The notes beneath the pieces were generated by a model that saw only the letters and a list, made by a program, of their open reading frames with translations, was not told the origin of the DNA and ran no database searches. 42,883 nt of DNA. Source: Hyphomicrobiaceae bacterium. GTDB lineage: Bacteria; Pseudomonadota; Alphaproteobacteria; Rhizobiales; Hyphomicrobiaceae. The stretch spans positions 1-42,883 of the forward strand of contig JANXWC010000103.1 of the NCBI GenBank assembly GCA_025351355.1. The letters are read 5' to 3'. Made by a program: the position numbers and the translations under genes. This document shows positions 18,084 to 26,620 of the stretch, in pieces (position 1 is the first letter of the stretch; each line of letters begins with the position of its first letter).

Positions 18084-18230
18084 CTAATTGCCCCATCGCC
18101 GCGCGAACCAGGTTTTCACGAGGTGAGCGCACCCAGCATAGGCGGCAATCATGAATCGCACCATGGCCCAATAGGCGGCTGGCAACGGCACGAACCCAAG
18201 CGCCGTTCCAAACAAAGTGCACGGGATAAC
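18084..18230 (-). pseudogene. Remnant of Mg2+-transporting P-type ATPase (C-terminal end only)
   Basis: On the minus strand about 48 codons read GTALGFVPLPAAYW, then about 18 residues with an altered helix, then LVKTWFARRWGN and a stop. The blocks LGF.PLP..YW and QLVKTW..RR(F/W)G are the last helix and tail of MgtA/MgtB-type ATPases. No catalytic domains lie upstream and no start codon serves it, so it is a decayed fragment. It sits just downstream of the cbb3 operon. Confidence 0.6.
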
Positions 18231-18485
18231 CCTTGCCGACACCTTGACGCCGGGCGGTGATATCGACTGCTTTGATCTAGGCCGCGTTGACCGCGAACAA
18301 GTTTTTTATGACCGTCTTTCGTTGCCCTAGCGCGACTGACAGCAGCTCATTGGCAACGGACGCCGCCCATGGACGTTGGTGCGCTTGAGTTGAGGCAACC
18401 TTCTGGCAATCCAGCGGTGCGTTCGCGACAAGGGTGAATCCGAAGCTGAAGAGACACGGCGTTGCTACGGTGAGTGACGCGCAAG
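18231..18485. other. Gene-free stretch downstream of the Spy-like gene
   Basis: No credible gene is seen. The long minus-strand frame across it is out of register with the Spy-like gene and has no family features. More of the decayed ATPase region may lie here but I could not recognise it. Confidence 0.35.
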
Positions 18486-19013
18486 TTACTGGTTCCACCG
18501 CCAACGCCAATTGGCCCAACCCCAACCACGCGGGCCAGTGGCATCGAGCCTCGTCTTCTGTTTGTCGTCGAGCGTGGCATAGAATGCTTCGAATGCGGGT
18601 CGGACCATGCGCACGGCCTGCAGCGAGGTCTCGAGACGTTTCTCCATCAGTACCATTCTCTCGATCGACCTGGCCGGCACCTCCGACGCGCAGCTCGCCG
18701 TAATGATCTCTGCAGCCTTCGTAGACGCCGCGCGCAGCTCCTTCAGCGCTGCTGTATGTGCATCGTTTGGCTTCAGCTCGGCCTCGATCCTGGCGAGGCG
18801 CCATTCTGCCATGCCGGCGTGGCGTGGGTTGCACATGAAGCCGAAACGGCTCGCGCCCATCATACCCGGCCCCATCATCCATTCAGCTCCCCGGCCGCGA
18901 CTGTCCTGTCCGCCGCCTTGCGGCTGCGGCTGAGCCGAGGCGTCTCCCAAGACGAGCATTCCGACAGTCGCGGCGAGAGCGACGCAAATACCTTTTCGGC
19001 GGATAAATGACAT
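18486..19013 (-). CDS. Spy/CpxP-like (LTXXQ motif) periplasmic protein
   Basis: A 175-residue exported protein. A Sec signal (about residues 1-27, ending GDASAQ) is followed by a Gly/Met-rich linker (GGGQDSRGRGAEWMMGPGMM). A helical domain then has RLARIEAELKPNDAHTAALKEL and a second FYATLDDKQKTRLD repeat, matching the two LTxxQ-like motifs of the Spy/CpxP fold. Such proteins act as ATP-independent periplasmic chaperones or metal-stress sensors. GAGGT lies 7 nt before the ATG. A near-perfect FixK-type box is centred about 89 nt upstream, linking it to the low-oxygen set. A C-terminal tryptophan-rich tail (WGWANWRWRWNQ) is unusual. Confidence 0.8.
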   Translation of the reverse strand: MSFIRRKGICVALAATVGMLVLGDASAQPQPQGGGQDSRGRGAEWMMGPGMMGASRFGFMCNPRHAGMAEWRLARIEAELKPNDAHTAALKELRAASTKAAEIITASCASEVPARSIERMVLMEKRLETSLQAVRMVRPAFEAFYATLDDKQKTRLDATGPRGWGWANWRWRWNQ

Positions 19014-19095
19014 CGGCTTGACCTCGCAGGACGTGGGTCCGGCCACGACGGGTCGGCACGAAAACCATAAAATACGGCAAGTCCCTGTTGCCGTT

Positions 19096-19109
19096 TTGAT
19101 GTGCGTCAA
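19096..19109. promoter_or_regulatory. FixK-type binding site upstream of the Spy-like gene
   Basis: TTGATGTGCGTCAA fits TTGA-N6-TCAA exactly, with one mismatch from the stricter TTGAT-N4-ATCAA. It is centred about 89 nt before the Spy-like start on the minus strand, almost the same geometry as the box upstream of the phasin gene. Confidence 0.65.
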
Positions 19110-19320
19110 ATGATATGCAAGTCGGCCGTTGCTGCACCACGAGGTCAGCAACTTCAGCAGCCGACGTTGCCGGGCTTAGGCGGTCTCCGCCCCTTTGGGC
19201 GCATCAGCACGCCACTGACTTACCCCTCCGTGGCAAGTAGGCCGCGTGAAACGAAGGTGGCTGGTCGGTGGCAGCTCAGTTCGAAACAATTTCGAACCAG
19301 TGCTTAGTCATTGATTTAAT
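19110..19320. other. Gene-free stretch with a small palindrome, downstream of tRNA-Ala
   Basis: No gene is seen. GTTCGAAA-CAA-TTTCGAAC (19279-19297) forms a perfect 8-bp hairpin 24 nt past the tRNA-Ala 3' end in the tRNA's direction. It lacks a T run and has moderate GC, so it could be a weak terminator or processing signal of the tRNA transcript. Confidence 0.35.
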
Positions 19321-19396
<76 letters not shown>

Positions 19397-19523
19397 ATGT
19401 TTTGGGATTTCGCGGGCCGAGGCGACGCGATCGGCAGTTGTTAGGCGGAAGCTCGTGCCAGTGCAAGCCAAATTTTGGAGCTGCAGCGATGATAGGCGGA
19501 CAATGTGCGCGCGCGCCACCCGC

Positions 19524-21317
19524 TCAATTGCCGAAGATCAGATCGAACAGCGTTTTGGGTTTTCGCGACGGCGTATGGCGTTGCGACGCCTCCCGCTGGG
19601 CGCCGCCGGTTGAACTCTGACTGCGGCTCGTAAATGGCGCGTCGCTCTTCTTTAGGGCAGCCGCGGCGGCGATATCACGTGCCTCTGTTCCACGTGGCTC
19701 GGGGCGCTGGCGCAGTGATATCGTTTCGACGAGGCCATCGGCCCCGGTCACTGCCAAACGCCCATCATCCCAATTGAATTTCGCCGTCTGCCCGTGCAAT
19801 CTCGTAACCGGCATGCCGACCACCACCATACTTGCGAGATCGACGACAGCGGTACACTCCACCATCTCCGTGCCTTGGGCCGATTGTAACGACCCGGCCG
19901 TATACTGCAGCAAACCGTAGCCGTTGTTTGGCGCCCTCTGACGCTCCCAGCCGAGCACGCGCGGTTGTCCGGGGCCCATCATTTCAAGAGCGACCCGAAG
20001 CGCGGGGTATTGCGGATGGGTGGCGGTGAACTGTTCGCCGCTGGCAACGACGCGCCATCCTTCCAGCCCATTTTCAGCCACCGGAGTCTCCTCTCGCTGC
20101 GGCTCAAGCCCCAAGCGCGCCAGAGCTGCCAGCGATTCGCGATGGCGGATATTCAGTCCTAGCGCACGCGAATAGGCAGCCACCGCTGCCTCTCGATCGC
20201 CGGCGGCCTCTTTCAATTCGCCTTGTGCCCAGAATGCGTCCGCCGTCACCGGCTCCAGCCGCAGGGCGCGCTCGACGTCCTTCTCCCCCAGTTCGGATTG
20301 CAGGTTTTTCTTGTGCAGCCAGGCGCGGACAGCATAAGCGCGCGCCGAACGCGGATCCAACTCTATGGCCCGGGATAAATCCGCCAGCGCATCCTCGACG
20401 GCATCGAGTTGGGCCTCGGCGATCCCGCGTCCGATATGTCCATCAACCGACTTGGGATCGAGCTCAACCACTTTGACGAAGTCGGTAACGGCGGCCCCGG
20501 CGTTGCCAGCCGCGAGATAAGCTTGTCCGCGGGCGACATAATCCTCGGTGCGACGTGCATCGAAGGCGAGGGCGCGACTGAGGTCTTCGGCGGCTTCGAC
20601 CGGCAAGTCCAACAGCATATTGGCTTCCGCGCGGTTGCGATAGCTCTGCGCAAAACCGGGATTGATGGTGACGGCACGGGTGAAATCGCGAATGGCTGCG
20701 TGCGTACGTTTTGCCAACAGACGTGCGCGCCCACGACCATTGAGCGCGGCCGGATTTTGCGGCTGCAGTTCGATCGCGCGCGTGAAATCAGCGACCGCCA
20801 AATCCATTTTTCCAAGCTTCAATTGGGCAGCCGCGCGGTTGCCGAAGGCCGCCGCAAGACCCGGCGACAGCAAGATGGCCCGATCGAAATCCTTGATTGC
20901 TTCCTTGATCGTTTCGGCACCCTGATTGAGCACCAGCAACAAGTTGCCGCGATTGACGTAAACGGCGGGATATTCAGGATAAATGGTGGCGGCCTTGTTG
21001 AAATCATCGAGAGCGAGTTTGTAATTACGTCGCTTCATCAAGGCCACGCCGCGCTCCGTCAGCAATACGGCGCGGCGGTCGTTGGAAACGGCCGCGTCCT
21101 CGAGGGCATTGTTGTAGAGGAGGATGGCTTGATCCAGGTCGCCCCGCTGGAGCGCTGCACCAGCCTCCTGGGCCTTGGGCGGCGGCATTACGGACTGCGC
21201 CAGCAGAGGCCGCGAATGGACGCAACCAACAGCAATCCCAATGGCCGACGCCAAGCCCACGATGGCCGGGGACCGCCGGTCGTGCTGCATTGCTGGCGGT
21301 TTGCGAATTTGCGTCAT
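19524..21317 (-). CDS. Exported TPR-repeat protein
   Basis: A 597-residue protein. A Sec-type signal sits near residues 15-41 (ending RPLLAQ). About ten tetratricopeptide repeats run from residue 50 to 430, many with the strong pattern A..DF..AI.L.P....A...RG. A C-terminal domain (about 440-545) has a GWRVVASGEQFTATHP start. The last 50 residues are polar and low-complexity, ending KTLFDLIFGN. TPR arrays are protein-interaction scaffolds; the partner is not visible here. The start is uncertain: ATG 21317 gives the best signal peptide, ATG 21290 is also possible, and no strong ribosome binding site decides it. It diverges from a substrate-binding protein gene. Confidence 0.85.
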   Translation of the reverse strand: MTQIRKPPAMQHDRRSPAIVGLASAIGIAVGCVHSRPLLAQSVMPPPKAQEAGAALQRGDLDQAILLYNNALEDAAVSNDRRAVLLTERGVALMKRRNYKLALDDFNKAATIYPEYPAVYVNRGNLLLVLNQGAETIKEAIKDFDRAILLSPGLAAAFGNRAAAQLKLGKMDLAVADFTRAIELQPQNPAALNGRGRARLLAKRTHAAIRDFTRAVTINPGFAQSYRNRAEANMLLDLPVEAAEDLSRALAFDARRTEDYVARGQAYLAAGNAGAAVTDFVKVVELDPKSVDGHIGRGIAEAQLDAVEDALADLSRAIELDPRSARAYAVRAWLHKKNLQSELGEKDVERALRLEPVTADAFWAQGELKEAAGDREAAVAAYSRALGLNIRHRESLAALARLGLEPQREETPVAENGLEGWRVVASGEQFTATHPQYPALRVALEMMGPGQPRVLGWERQRAPNNGYGLLQYTAGSLQSAQGTEMVECTAVVDLASMVVVGMPVTRLHGQTAKFNWDDGRLAVTGADGLVETISLRQRPEPRGTEARDIAAAAALKKSDAPFTSRSQSSTGGAQREASQRHTPSRKPKTLFDLIFGN

Positions 21318-21560
21318 TCGGTCATCTGACTTTTCAGGCTCGTAACGTTCGCTCGGCACTCGGATCAAGCGAACCGCGATCAAGCATACAGTCTATCCGC
21401 TGCTTCGTCATCGTTGTCCCAATTCACTAACATCTTTCTGCAGATTGCGTCGCTTCATACTCCCTGTCACAGGACTCAAATCGATTTGACTTTGGAGCTC
21501 ACGGATATGCCATTTAAGATGACGCAGCACCATCTCGGCGTTGCCCAAGTGAGAAGACAC

Positions 21561-22598
21561 ATGCAGCTAACCAATCTCAAGCTATGGTCAGCTTTCAAGT
21601 CACGGATATGTGTTGGGGTAATGGCGGCCGGTATGCTGTTGCTGGGAACCGGCGCGACTTTGGCCGGCGATGCGGTCACTGTGGCGGCGCTGAGGTTTGT
21701 TTCGTCGGGGCCAATTTTTATTGCCAAAGAAAAGGGTTATTTCGCCGCTGAAGGCCTGGATGTCACACTGAAATTCTTCGATGCGGCGCAACCAGTGGCG
21801 GTGGCGATCGCGTCCGGCGACACCGATTTCGGTGCGACGGGCTTCACGGCCGGGCTGTTCAATATCGCCGGCAAGGGCGCGTTGAAGATTATCGGCGCGC
21901 AATTTTCCGAAGTCAGGGGTTACCAGGGATCAGCGTTCCTTGTTTCGAACAAGGCTTTTGCAGCGGGGTTGACGGAACTCGACAAGCTGGAGGGCCGGAC
22001 GTTCGGCCTGACGCAAACCGGCTCGTCGTTCCATTACATGATTGGACGCATGGCGGGCGCGGCAGGTATCGACATTTCAACGGTATCGCTAAAGCCGCTG
22101 CAGACGGTCGGCAATGTGATCGGGGCTCTTAAAACCGGACAGATTGACAGCGCGATCCTGCCGTCGTTCATCGCCCGCCCGCTCATTGCCGCTGGCGACG
22201 CGAAACTGATTGCATGGGTCGGTGATGTTGCACCCTACCAGGGCGGCGGACTGTTCGCTGCGCCGAAAACGATCGAAAAGCGGCGTGCGGTGGTTGAGCG
22301 GTTCGTGCGTGCCTATCAGCGCGGAATAGCGGACTACAGGGCCGCGTTCATCGACAAATCGGGAGCGGATGCGGAAATCATTCCGCTCATTCATAAGTAT
22401 GTCTATGCCGATCAGGATGCCGCCACCGCGTCGCCGAAGATCCGCGATGGCGCGTTGTACATTGCCGCCGATGGAAGGCTCGACGGACAGGACGTGGCTC
22501 TGCAAATCGAATGGTATCAGGAACAGGGGTTGGTCGACAAAACGGTCGAGGCGCCACTCATCCTCGATTTCAGCTTCATTCCGGCGTTGCAGCCTTAA
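21561..22598 (+). CDS. NMT1/THI5-type ABC transporter substrate-binding protein
   Basis: A 345-residue periplasmic binding protein. The signal peptide covers about residues 1-38 (GVMAAGMLLLGTGATLAG). The mature start VTVAALRFVSSGPIFIAKEKGYFAAEGLDV is the standard opening of NMT1/SsuA/TauA-type proteins that bind sulfonates, nitrate, pyrimidine precursors or similar small molecules. Helix signature QPVAVAIASGDTDFGATG follows. GAGAAG lies 6 nt before the ATG; earlier in-frame ATGs would spoil the signal peptide. No permease or ATPase gene is adjacent, so the transporter partners are elsewhere and the ligand is unknown. Confidence 0.85.
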   Translation: MQLTNLKLWSAFKSRICVGVMAAGMLLLGTGATLAGDAVTVAALRFVSSGPIFIAKEKGYFAAEGLDVTLKFFDAAQPVAVAIASGDTDFGATGFTAGLFNIAGKGALKIIGAQFSEVRGYQGSAFLVSNKAFAAGLTELDKLEGRTFGLTQTGSSFHYMIGRMAGAAGIDISTVSLKPLQTVGNVIGALKTGQIDSAILPSFIARPLIAAGDAKLIAWVGDVAPYQGGGLFAAPKTIEKRRAVVERFVRAYQRGIADYRAAFIDKSGADAEIIPLIHKYVYADQDAATASPKIRDGALYIAADGRLDGQDVALQIEWYQEQGLVDKTVEAPLILDFSFIPALQP

Positions 22599-22691
22599 AC
22601 TGAGCCTCGTTCCGGCATTGTCATGCTTTTGTGGGAAACGCGCGAGCGAATCAGCTAATATGCTGATTCAACTGACGGAGACGCACAAACC

Positions 22692-22979
22692 ATGTCCGAT
22701 CCCAAAACCGTATTGATCATGCCCGGAAAGAAAATGTCCGTTTCGCGAATCGTGAAACGCGCGGTGCAAGTGGCTGTCGGAACAAGCCTCGGCGCCGTAA
22801 CGATCGGCACGGTAATGGTGCTCAACGGCTTGCTTTCAGGCCGGGGCACGGTGATGCTGTGGATCAACCACTGGCTGTCGTTCATCCAGCGGCCCGAGAT
22901 CTTCGTGACGATGCTACTGACCGCCATGACGACCGTGCTGTTCATCTATTGGCAACGCGACAAGGAACGCGGCCGCTGA
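22692..22979 (+). CDS. Hypothetical small membrane protein (two helices)
   Basis: A 95-residue protein that I do not recognise. A basic N-terminus (KKMSVSRIVKRAVQ) precedes one hydrophobic helix (about residues 27-48). A second helix (about 69-86) is followed by a charged tail (WQRDKERGR). It lies between a substrate-binding protein and a universal stress protein on the same strand, with gaps of 93 and 79 nt. GGAGACG sits about 12 nt upstream of the ATG. No catalytic or metal motif is seen. Confidence 0.55.
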   Translation: MSDPKTVLIMPGKKMSVSRIVKRAVQVAVGTSLGAVTIGTVMVLNGLLSGRGTVMLWINHWLSFIQRPEIFVTMLLTAMTTVLFIYWQRDKERGR

Positions 22980-23058
22980 GTAGCTGCACGAACGTCGAAC
23001 GTTATCGAACACATTGGATCCTCTTGTCTAATTCTTTAGCTCGTGGCACCAATCGATC

Positions 23059-23565
23059 ATGACAACGCCGCCAACGCGCCGGTCTTTCGAAGCCGGCCAT
23101 CATCGTAAATTTCTTGTCATCGCAGACGACAGTCGCGAGGTCGAGAGTGCGCTACTGTTCGCCGCGAGCCGCATTCAGCGGTCCGGCGGACAGATCAAGA
23201 TGCTATATGTCGTGGAGCCGGATCCACAATTCTGGGGCGGCGTACGCCAGGTACAGATCGAGGAAGAGACCAACAAGGCCAAAGCACTTTTTCGGTTGTT
23301 CAGGCGCAAGCTGGCAAACGAGGGCTTCGATCAAGTGGTTGTCGAAGAAGTCATCTTGGAAGGAAAACGGGTCGACACGATCAGCGCGGAAATAGAACAG
23401 GACGAGGATATCGCCATTCTCGTGCTGGGCGCTGCAGCGGACGCCAAAGGTCCAGGGCCGCTGATTTCGGCGTTGGCCGCCGGGCCGACTGCCGGTAAAT
23501 TCTCCATTCCGATCACCATCGTGCCTGGCAACTTGACGATCGAGGCCATCAAAAGCCTTGCCTGA
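23059..23565 (+). CDS. Universal stress protein family (single domain)
   Basis: A 168-residue Usp-like protein. The N-terminus has KFLVIADDSREVESALLFAA, the family's first strand and D-x-S motif. The centre has VEEVILEGKRVDTISAEIEQ and the end carries FSIPITIVPGN. The glycine-rich nucleotide loop is degenerate (LGAAADAKGPGP instead of G-x2-G-x9-G-S), so nucleotide binding is doubtful. In many Rhizobiales a gene of this type stands directly upstream of the nfu gene, as here (114-nt gap). Its function is not settled. Confidence 0.85.
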   Translation: MTTPPTRRSFEAGHHRKFLVIADDSREVESALLFAASRIQRSGGQIKMLYVVEPDPQFWGGVRQVQIEEETNKAKALFRLFRRKLANEGFDQVVVEEVILEGKRVDTISAEIEQDEDIAILVLGAAADAKGPGPLISALAAGPTAGKFSIPITIVPGNLTIEAIKSLA

Positions 23566-23679
23566 GTTGCGGCAAGAGCGGCTTTCGCCTGTCGCAGGCC
23601 TTGCCGGCAAGCGATATCTCTCTTATGTCGACGTTGGACATCGACGCGGGAAACTTCCTGAGCGCTCGAGGAGAGAACA

Positions 23680-24234
23680 ATGTTCATTCAAACCGAAGCC
23701 ACGCCAAACCCATCGACCCTGAAGTTCCTGCCCGGCCGCGAAGTATTGGGCGCAGGTACCGTCGATTATCGGGCACGTGCTGAGGCGCAATCATCACCTT
23801 TAGCGATGCGGGTATTCGACGTTGAAGGCGTAGTGGGCGTGTTCCTGGGCTCTGACTTCGTCTCGGTGACCAAGGGCGACGTGGAGTGGCAGCACATCAA
23901 GCCGGCTGTGCTGGGCGCGATCATGGAGCACTATCTGTCCGGCGATGCGGTGATTGCAGGCGACGAAACTCGCGAAGAAGCGAACGGCATCTATGACCCA
24001 AAAGACGAAGATACGGTGAACACTATCAAGGAACTGCTGGAGACGCGCGTGCGTCCGGCGGTCGCCAATGACGGTGGCGATATTATTTTTCATGGTTTCC
24101 AGGACGGCGTCGTGTCATTGCACATGCGCGGCGCGTGCGCGGGATGTCCGAGTTCGACGGCGACACTACGCAACGGCATCGAAAACCTGCTCCGGCATTT
24201 TTGCCCGGATGTGCAGGAAGTCCGCGCCGTTTAA
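23680..24234 (+). CDS. Nfu-type iron-sulfur cluster carrier protein
   Basis: A 184-residue scaffold/carrier. The N-terminal Nfu_N domain (about residues 1-88) opens MFIQTEATPNPSTLKFLPGR, the family signature. The C-terminal NifU domain (about 112-184) holds C153-A-G-C156 in MRGACAGCPSSTATL, which binds a 4Fe-4S cluster between two monomers for delivery to target enzymes; MiaB, encoded 2.4 kb downstream, is a typical client. AGGAG lies 8 nt upstream of the ATG. A hairpin at 24248-24264 follows the stop. Confidence 0.95.
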   Translation: MFIQTEATPNPSTLKFLPGREVLGAGTVDYRARAEAQSSPLAMRVFDVEGVVGVFLGSDFVSVTKGDVEWQHIKPAVLGAIMEHYLSGDAVIAGDETREEANGIYDPKDEDTVNTIKELLETRVRPAVANDGGDIIFHGFQDGVVSLHMRGACAGCPSSTATLRNGIENLLRHFCPDVQEVRAV

Positions 24235-24247
24235 CCGGAAGGCCACA

Positions 24248-24264
24248 GCGGTTTCCCAAACCGC
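24248..24264 (+). terminator. Possible weak terminator after nfu
   Basis: GCGGTTT-CCC-AAACCGC makes a perfect 7-bp hairpin 14 nt after the nfu stop, followed by ATTTCC with only a short T run. Termination is plausible but weak. Confidence 0.4.
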
Positions 24265-24270
24265 ATTTCC

Positions 24271-24309
24271 TTCGAACCTACCCTTCCAACTTACCCTTCC
24301 AACCTACGA
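24271..24309 (+). repeat. Three tandem 13-bp units
   Basis: TTCGAACCTACCC, TTCCAACTTACCC and TTCCAACCTACGA follow one another without gaps; they differ at two to four positions. They lie between nfu and the nitroreductase gene. Slippage in a short pyrimidine-rich spacer is the simplest explanation. Confidence 0.6.
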
Positions 24310-24351
24310 AGTGCGTCGATGACGGCGCCCGCTGCTATGGAGTTTGCCTGA

Positions 24352-24942
24352 ATGTCGCCCCGTCTCGATCCCTCGGCCATCAAACAATTATTCTTGGAGG
24401 CGCGGACACAGAACAAGTGGCAGCCACGAGATGTTGCCGACAGCCTGCTTAAAGAGCTGATCGACGTCATGAAAATGGCTCCAACGAGTGCGAATTGCTC
24501 GCCGGCTCGCATCCTTTTCGTCAAGAGCGCGGAAGCCAAGGCACGCTTGAAGCCGTTGCTGGCGCCCGGCAACGTGGACAAGGCGATGAGTGCGCCAGTG
24601 GTGGCCATCATCGGCCATGACATGGCGTTCTATGAGCGCCTGCCGCAGCTGTTTCCGCATGCCGACGCCAAGAGCTGGTTCGTCGGCAAACCTGAATTCA
24701 TCGGCATGACGGCATTCCGGAACGGCTCGCTGCAGGGGGCATATCTGATGCTGGCGGCGCGCGCACTGGGTCTCGATGTCGGCGGAATGTCGGGCTTCGA
24801 CAACGGCAAGGTCGACGCGGAGTTCTTTGCAGACACGACGGTGAAGTCTAATTTCATCTGCAATATCGGTTACGGTGATCCGACCGGCGTGATGGCGCGC
24901 TCGCCACGTTTGACGTTTGACGAAATGGCGCACATCATTTGA
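24352..24942 (+). CDS. RutE-like nitroreductase-family oxidoreductase
   Basis: A 196-residue FMN-dependent enzyme of the malonic semialdehyde reductase (RutE/HadB) subfamily. Evidence is [18 protein letters not shown], a variant of the (AP)TS.N.QP.R.V.V FMN-binding segment, then [25 protein letters not shown], and the C-terminal CNIGYGDP. RutE reduces malonic semialdehyde to 3-hydroxypropionate in uracil breakdown, but no other rut gene is present, so the substrate is open. The start has no clear ribosome binding site. It sits in the conserved nfu - tsaB interval, with its stop 50 nt before tsaB. Confidence 0.85.
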   Translation: MSPRLDPSAIKQLFLEARTQNKWQPRDVADSLLKELIDVMKMAPTSANCSPARILFVKSAEAKARLKPLLAPGNVDKAMSAPVVAIIGHDMAFYERLPQLFPHADAKSWFVGKPEFIGMTAFRNGSLQGAYLMLAARALGLDVGGMSGFDNGKVDAEFFADTTVKSNFICNIGYGDPTGVMARSPRLTFDEMAHII

Positions 24943-24991
24943 CAGTGATGCGTGCTCGGCAGTCGAGCAGGAGTCGCACGGACATGACACG

Positions 24992-25696
24992 GTGAATGTG
25001 CTGGCGTTCGATACCTGTTTCGCCGCTGCCTCGGCTGCCGTCCGCTGGAGGAGTGCGCGTGGCGAATGGCTGCTGCACGAAAACTATGAAGCGATCGCGA
25101 CCGGGCACGCCGAACGCCTGCTGCCAATGATTGACAGCGTGATGATCGGTGCCGGACTAACCTTCGCGGATATCGACCGCATCGCGGTGACGCTCGGGCC
25201 GGGCAGCTTCACGGGATTGCGCGCGAGCATTGCGGCGGCGCGCGCTTTAGCGCTGGCCGCAGGTAAGCCAGTGGTGGGATTGTCGAGCCTGGAGGCGATG
25301 GCAGAACGCGCCAGTTTGCTGCTCGGAATTCGTCGTGAAAGCCGCAAACTTGCCGTCGCCGTTGATGCACGACGGGGCGCCAACTACGTGCAGATTTTCG
25401 GGGAAAACATTGGCGAACCCTTGTCACCCCCGCAACTCTTGACCGCCGCTGAAGCTGCAGCCATGTTGCCTGCGGGCGCGGTGGTGCTGGTTGGATCAGG
25501 CGGGCCGGCGATTGCCAGTGCCGCTGGTCGCGCGGATGTAGAAGCTGTACTATCAGATTTGCAACCGCACGCGCGCCAGTTGGCGCTGCTGGCGCCGGTT
25601 TTGCCGGTGCTGGATCGCGTTACACCAATGTACCTTCGAGCTGCCGACGCAAAGCCGTCAACTGCTCCATCTTTGTCCCGGAGAATTGGCCCATGA
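24992..25696 (+). CDS. tsaB: tRNA threonylcarbamoyladenosine biosynthesis protein TsaB
   Basis: A 234-residue ASKHA-fold protein. It begins NVLAFDTCFAAASAAV, the family's N-terminal strand pair. It carries the hallmark LGPGSFTGLRASIAAARALA and ends with P.YLRAADAKPS. TsaB partners TsaD (and TsaE) to make t6A at position 37 of ANN-decoding tRNAs. The reading frame extends upstream, but homology starts at the GTG at 24992, so that start is used. Its stop overlaps rimI by 4 nt, the usual tsaB-rimI coupling of proteobacteria. Confidence 0.95.
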   Translation: MNVLAFDTCFAAASAAVRWRSARGEWLLHENYEAIATGHAERLLPMIDSVMIGAGLTFADIDRIAVTLGPGSFTGLRASIAAARALALAAGKPVVGLSSLEAMAERASLLLGIRRESRKLAVAVDARRGANYVQIFGENIGEPLSPPQLLTAAEAAAMLPAGAVVLVGSGGPAIASAAGRADVEAVLSDLQPHARQLALLAPVLPVLDRVTPMYLRAADAKPSTAPSLSRRIGP

Positions 25697-26190
25697 GCGC
25701 TCCTGCCCCTATCGAGCGAAACGCCAAGCTGGTCAGCCTCCTATGGGCGACGATCGATCATGCCGACGAACTGGCGGCGTGCCATGCGACGCTGTTCGAC
25801 GAACCGTGGGACGCGGCCAGTTTCCAACAGTTCCTCAGCCATCCCGGATCGGTCGCGTTGATCGCGCGGCAGGGCAACCCGCAACAGACCGTCGGCTTCA
25901 TCGTCGGCCAGCTGGCGGCGGACGAGGCGGAGATTCTGACTTTCGGCGTGACTAAAGACTGGCAGCGCCTGGGGATCGGTCGGCGGCTGCTCGACGGATT
26001 GCAGCGGGCAGCGGCGCGTGGTGAGGCCAAAAAACTGCACCTCGAAGTCGCCGAAGACAATCTGCCGGCTCTCGTGCTCTACAGCCGGACTGGCTTCCAA
26101 GAGCAAGGCCGCCGCAAGGGATATTATAAGCGCCCCGCCGGAGATGCGGTTGATGCGCTGACGCTAGCCCTGTCATTGCAAGCCGTGTGA
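25693..26190 (+). CDS. rimI: Ribosomal protein S18-alanine N-acetyltransferase
   Basis: A 165-residue GNAT acetyltransferase. The acetyl-CoA binding motif is WQRLGIGRRLLDGL (R/Q-x-x-G-x-G/A). The conserved LHLEVAEDNLPALVLYSRTGFQEQGRRKGYYK block near the end is characteristic of RimI, which acetylates the N-terminal alanine of S18. The start overlaps tsaB (ATGA). The N-terminus (about 15 residues) is longer than in enterobacterial RimI, as is usual in alphaproteobacteria. Confidence 0.93.
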   Translation: MSAPAPIERNAKLVSLLWATIDHADELAACHATLFDEPWDAASFQQFLSHPGSVALIARQGNPQQTVGFIVGQLAADEAEILTFGVTKDWQRLGIGRRLLDGLQRAAARGEAKKLHLEVAEDNLPALVLYSRTGFQEQGRRKGYYKRPAGDAVDALTLALSLQAV

Positions 26191-26254
26191 TCGCAACAAA
26201 TGCAACCGTTCACAAGCCCAGGCGTTGAGACTGACGTTTGAACGGAGTTGCATC

Positions 26255-26419
26255 ATGAAAATCATTGTCGCTGCCATGGCTCTGCTGTCCATTTTCTCGA
26301 CTGGCACCAGCGCAATCGAACTCAGCGGCATATTGCGTATCGCCGCCGAGGATGCACGCAGCACGCCTTCCACGGCTGGTCCATTCATCCCTCGTCCGCG
26401 AGAAACGACGGCGTACTGA
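26255..26419 (+). CDS. Small secreted peptide, unknown
   Basis: A 54-residue peptide with a clear signal sequence (MKIIVAAMALLSIFSTGTSA, residues 1-20) and a short polar mature part of about 34 residues ending RPRETTAY. GGAG lies 7 nt before the ATG. I know no family for it. It occupies the place between rimI and miaB where a Fur-family regulator gene is found in many Rhizobiales. Confidence 0.55.
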   Translation: MKIIVAAMALLSIFSTGTSAIELSGILRIAAEDARSTPSTAGPFIPRPRETTAY

Positions 26420-26620
26420 GAACGTGGCAGTTAACATTTGATGCCGATGACGGGCCCTGGACGAAACGCCCGCGACGGGTTATGACGGCGATTGTGCGCT
26501 GCAACATGGCCGATTTACGCTTCGGAAATCATATCCGCTAACCTTATCCGAACATATCTCGTGCACTTTCGCGCGCCAGGACCGGATCGGTCAGGGATCG
26601 GCGTTGTGTGGAGCGAATGC

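Noticed and set aside
18385-18398. TTGAGTTGAGGCAA, a loose fit to the FixK consensus
   Set aside because: It has only a weak second half and no intact gene begins nearby in either direction; chance is likely.
18277-18882. Long minus-strand open frame overlapping the Spy-like gene
   Set aside because: It is out of register with the gene, has no start signal and no family features; the Spy-like frame has a signal peptide and a good ribosome binding site.
19279-19297. Palindrome near tRNA-Ala as a phage attachment site
   Set aside because: It does not repeat the tRNA 3' end and no integrase is near; at most it is a weak terminator.
20409-21329. 306-codon plus-strand frame antisense to the TPR gene
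   Set aside because: It is a mirror of GC-rich codon use; the opposite strand has clear TPR repeats.
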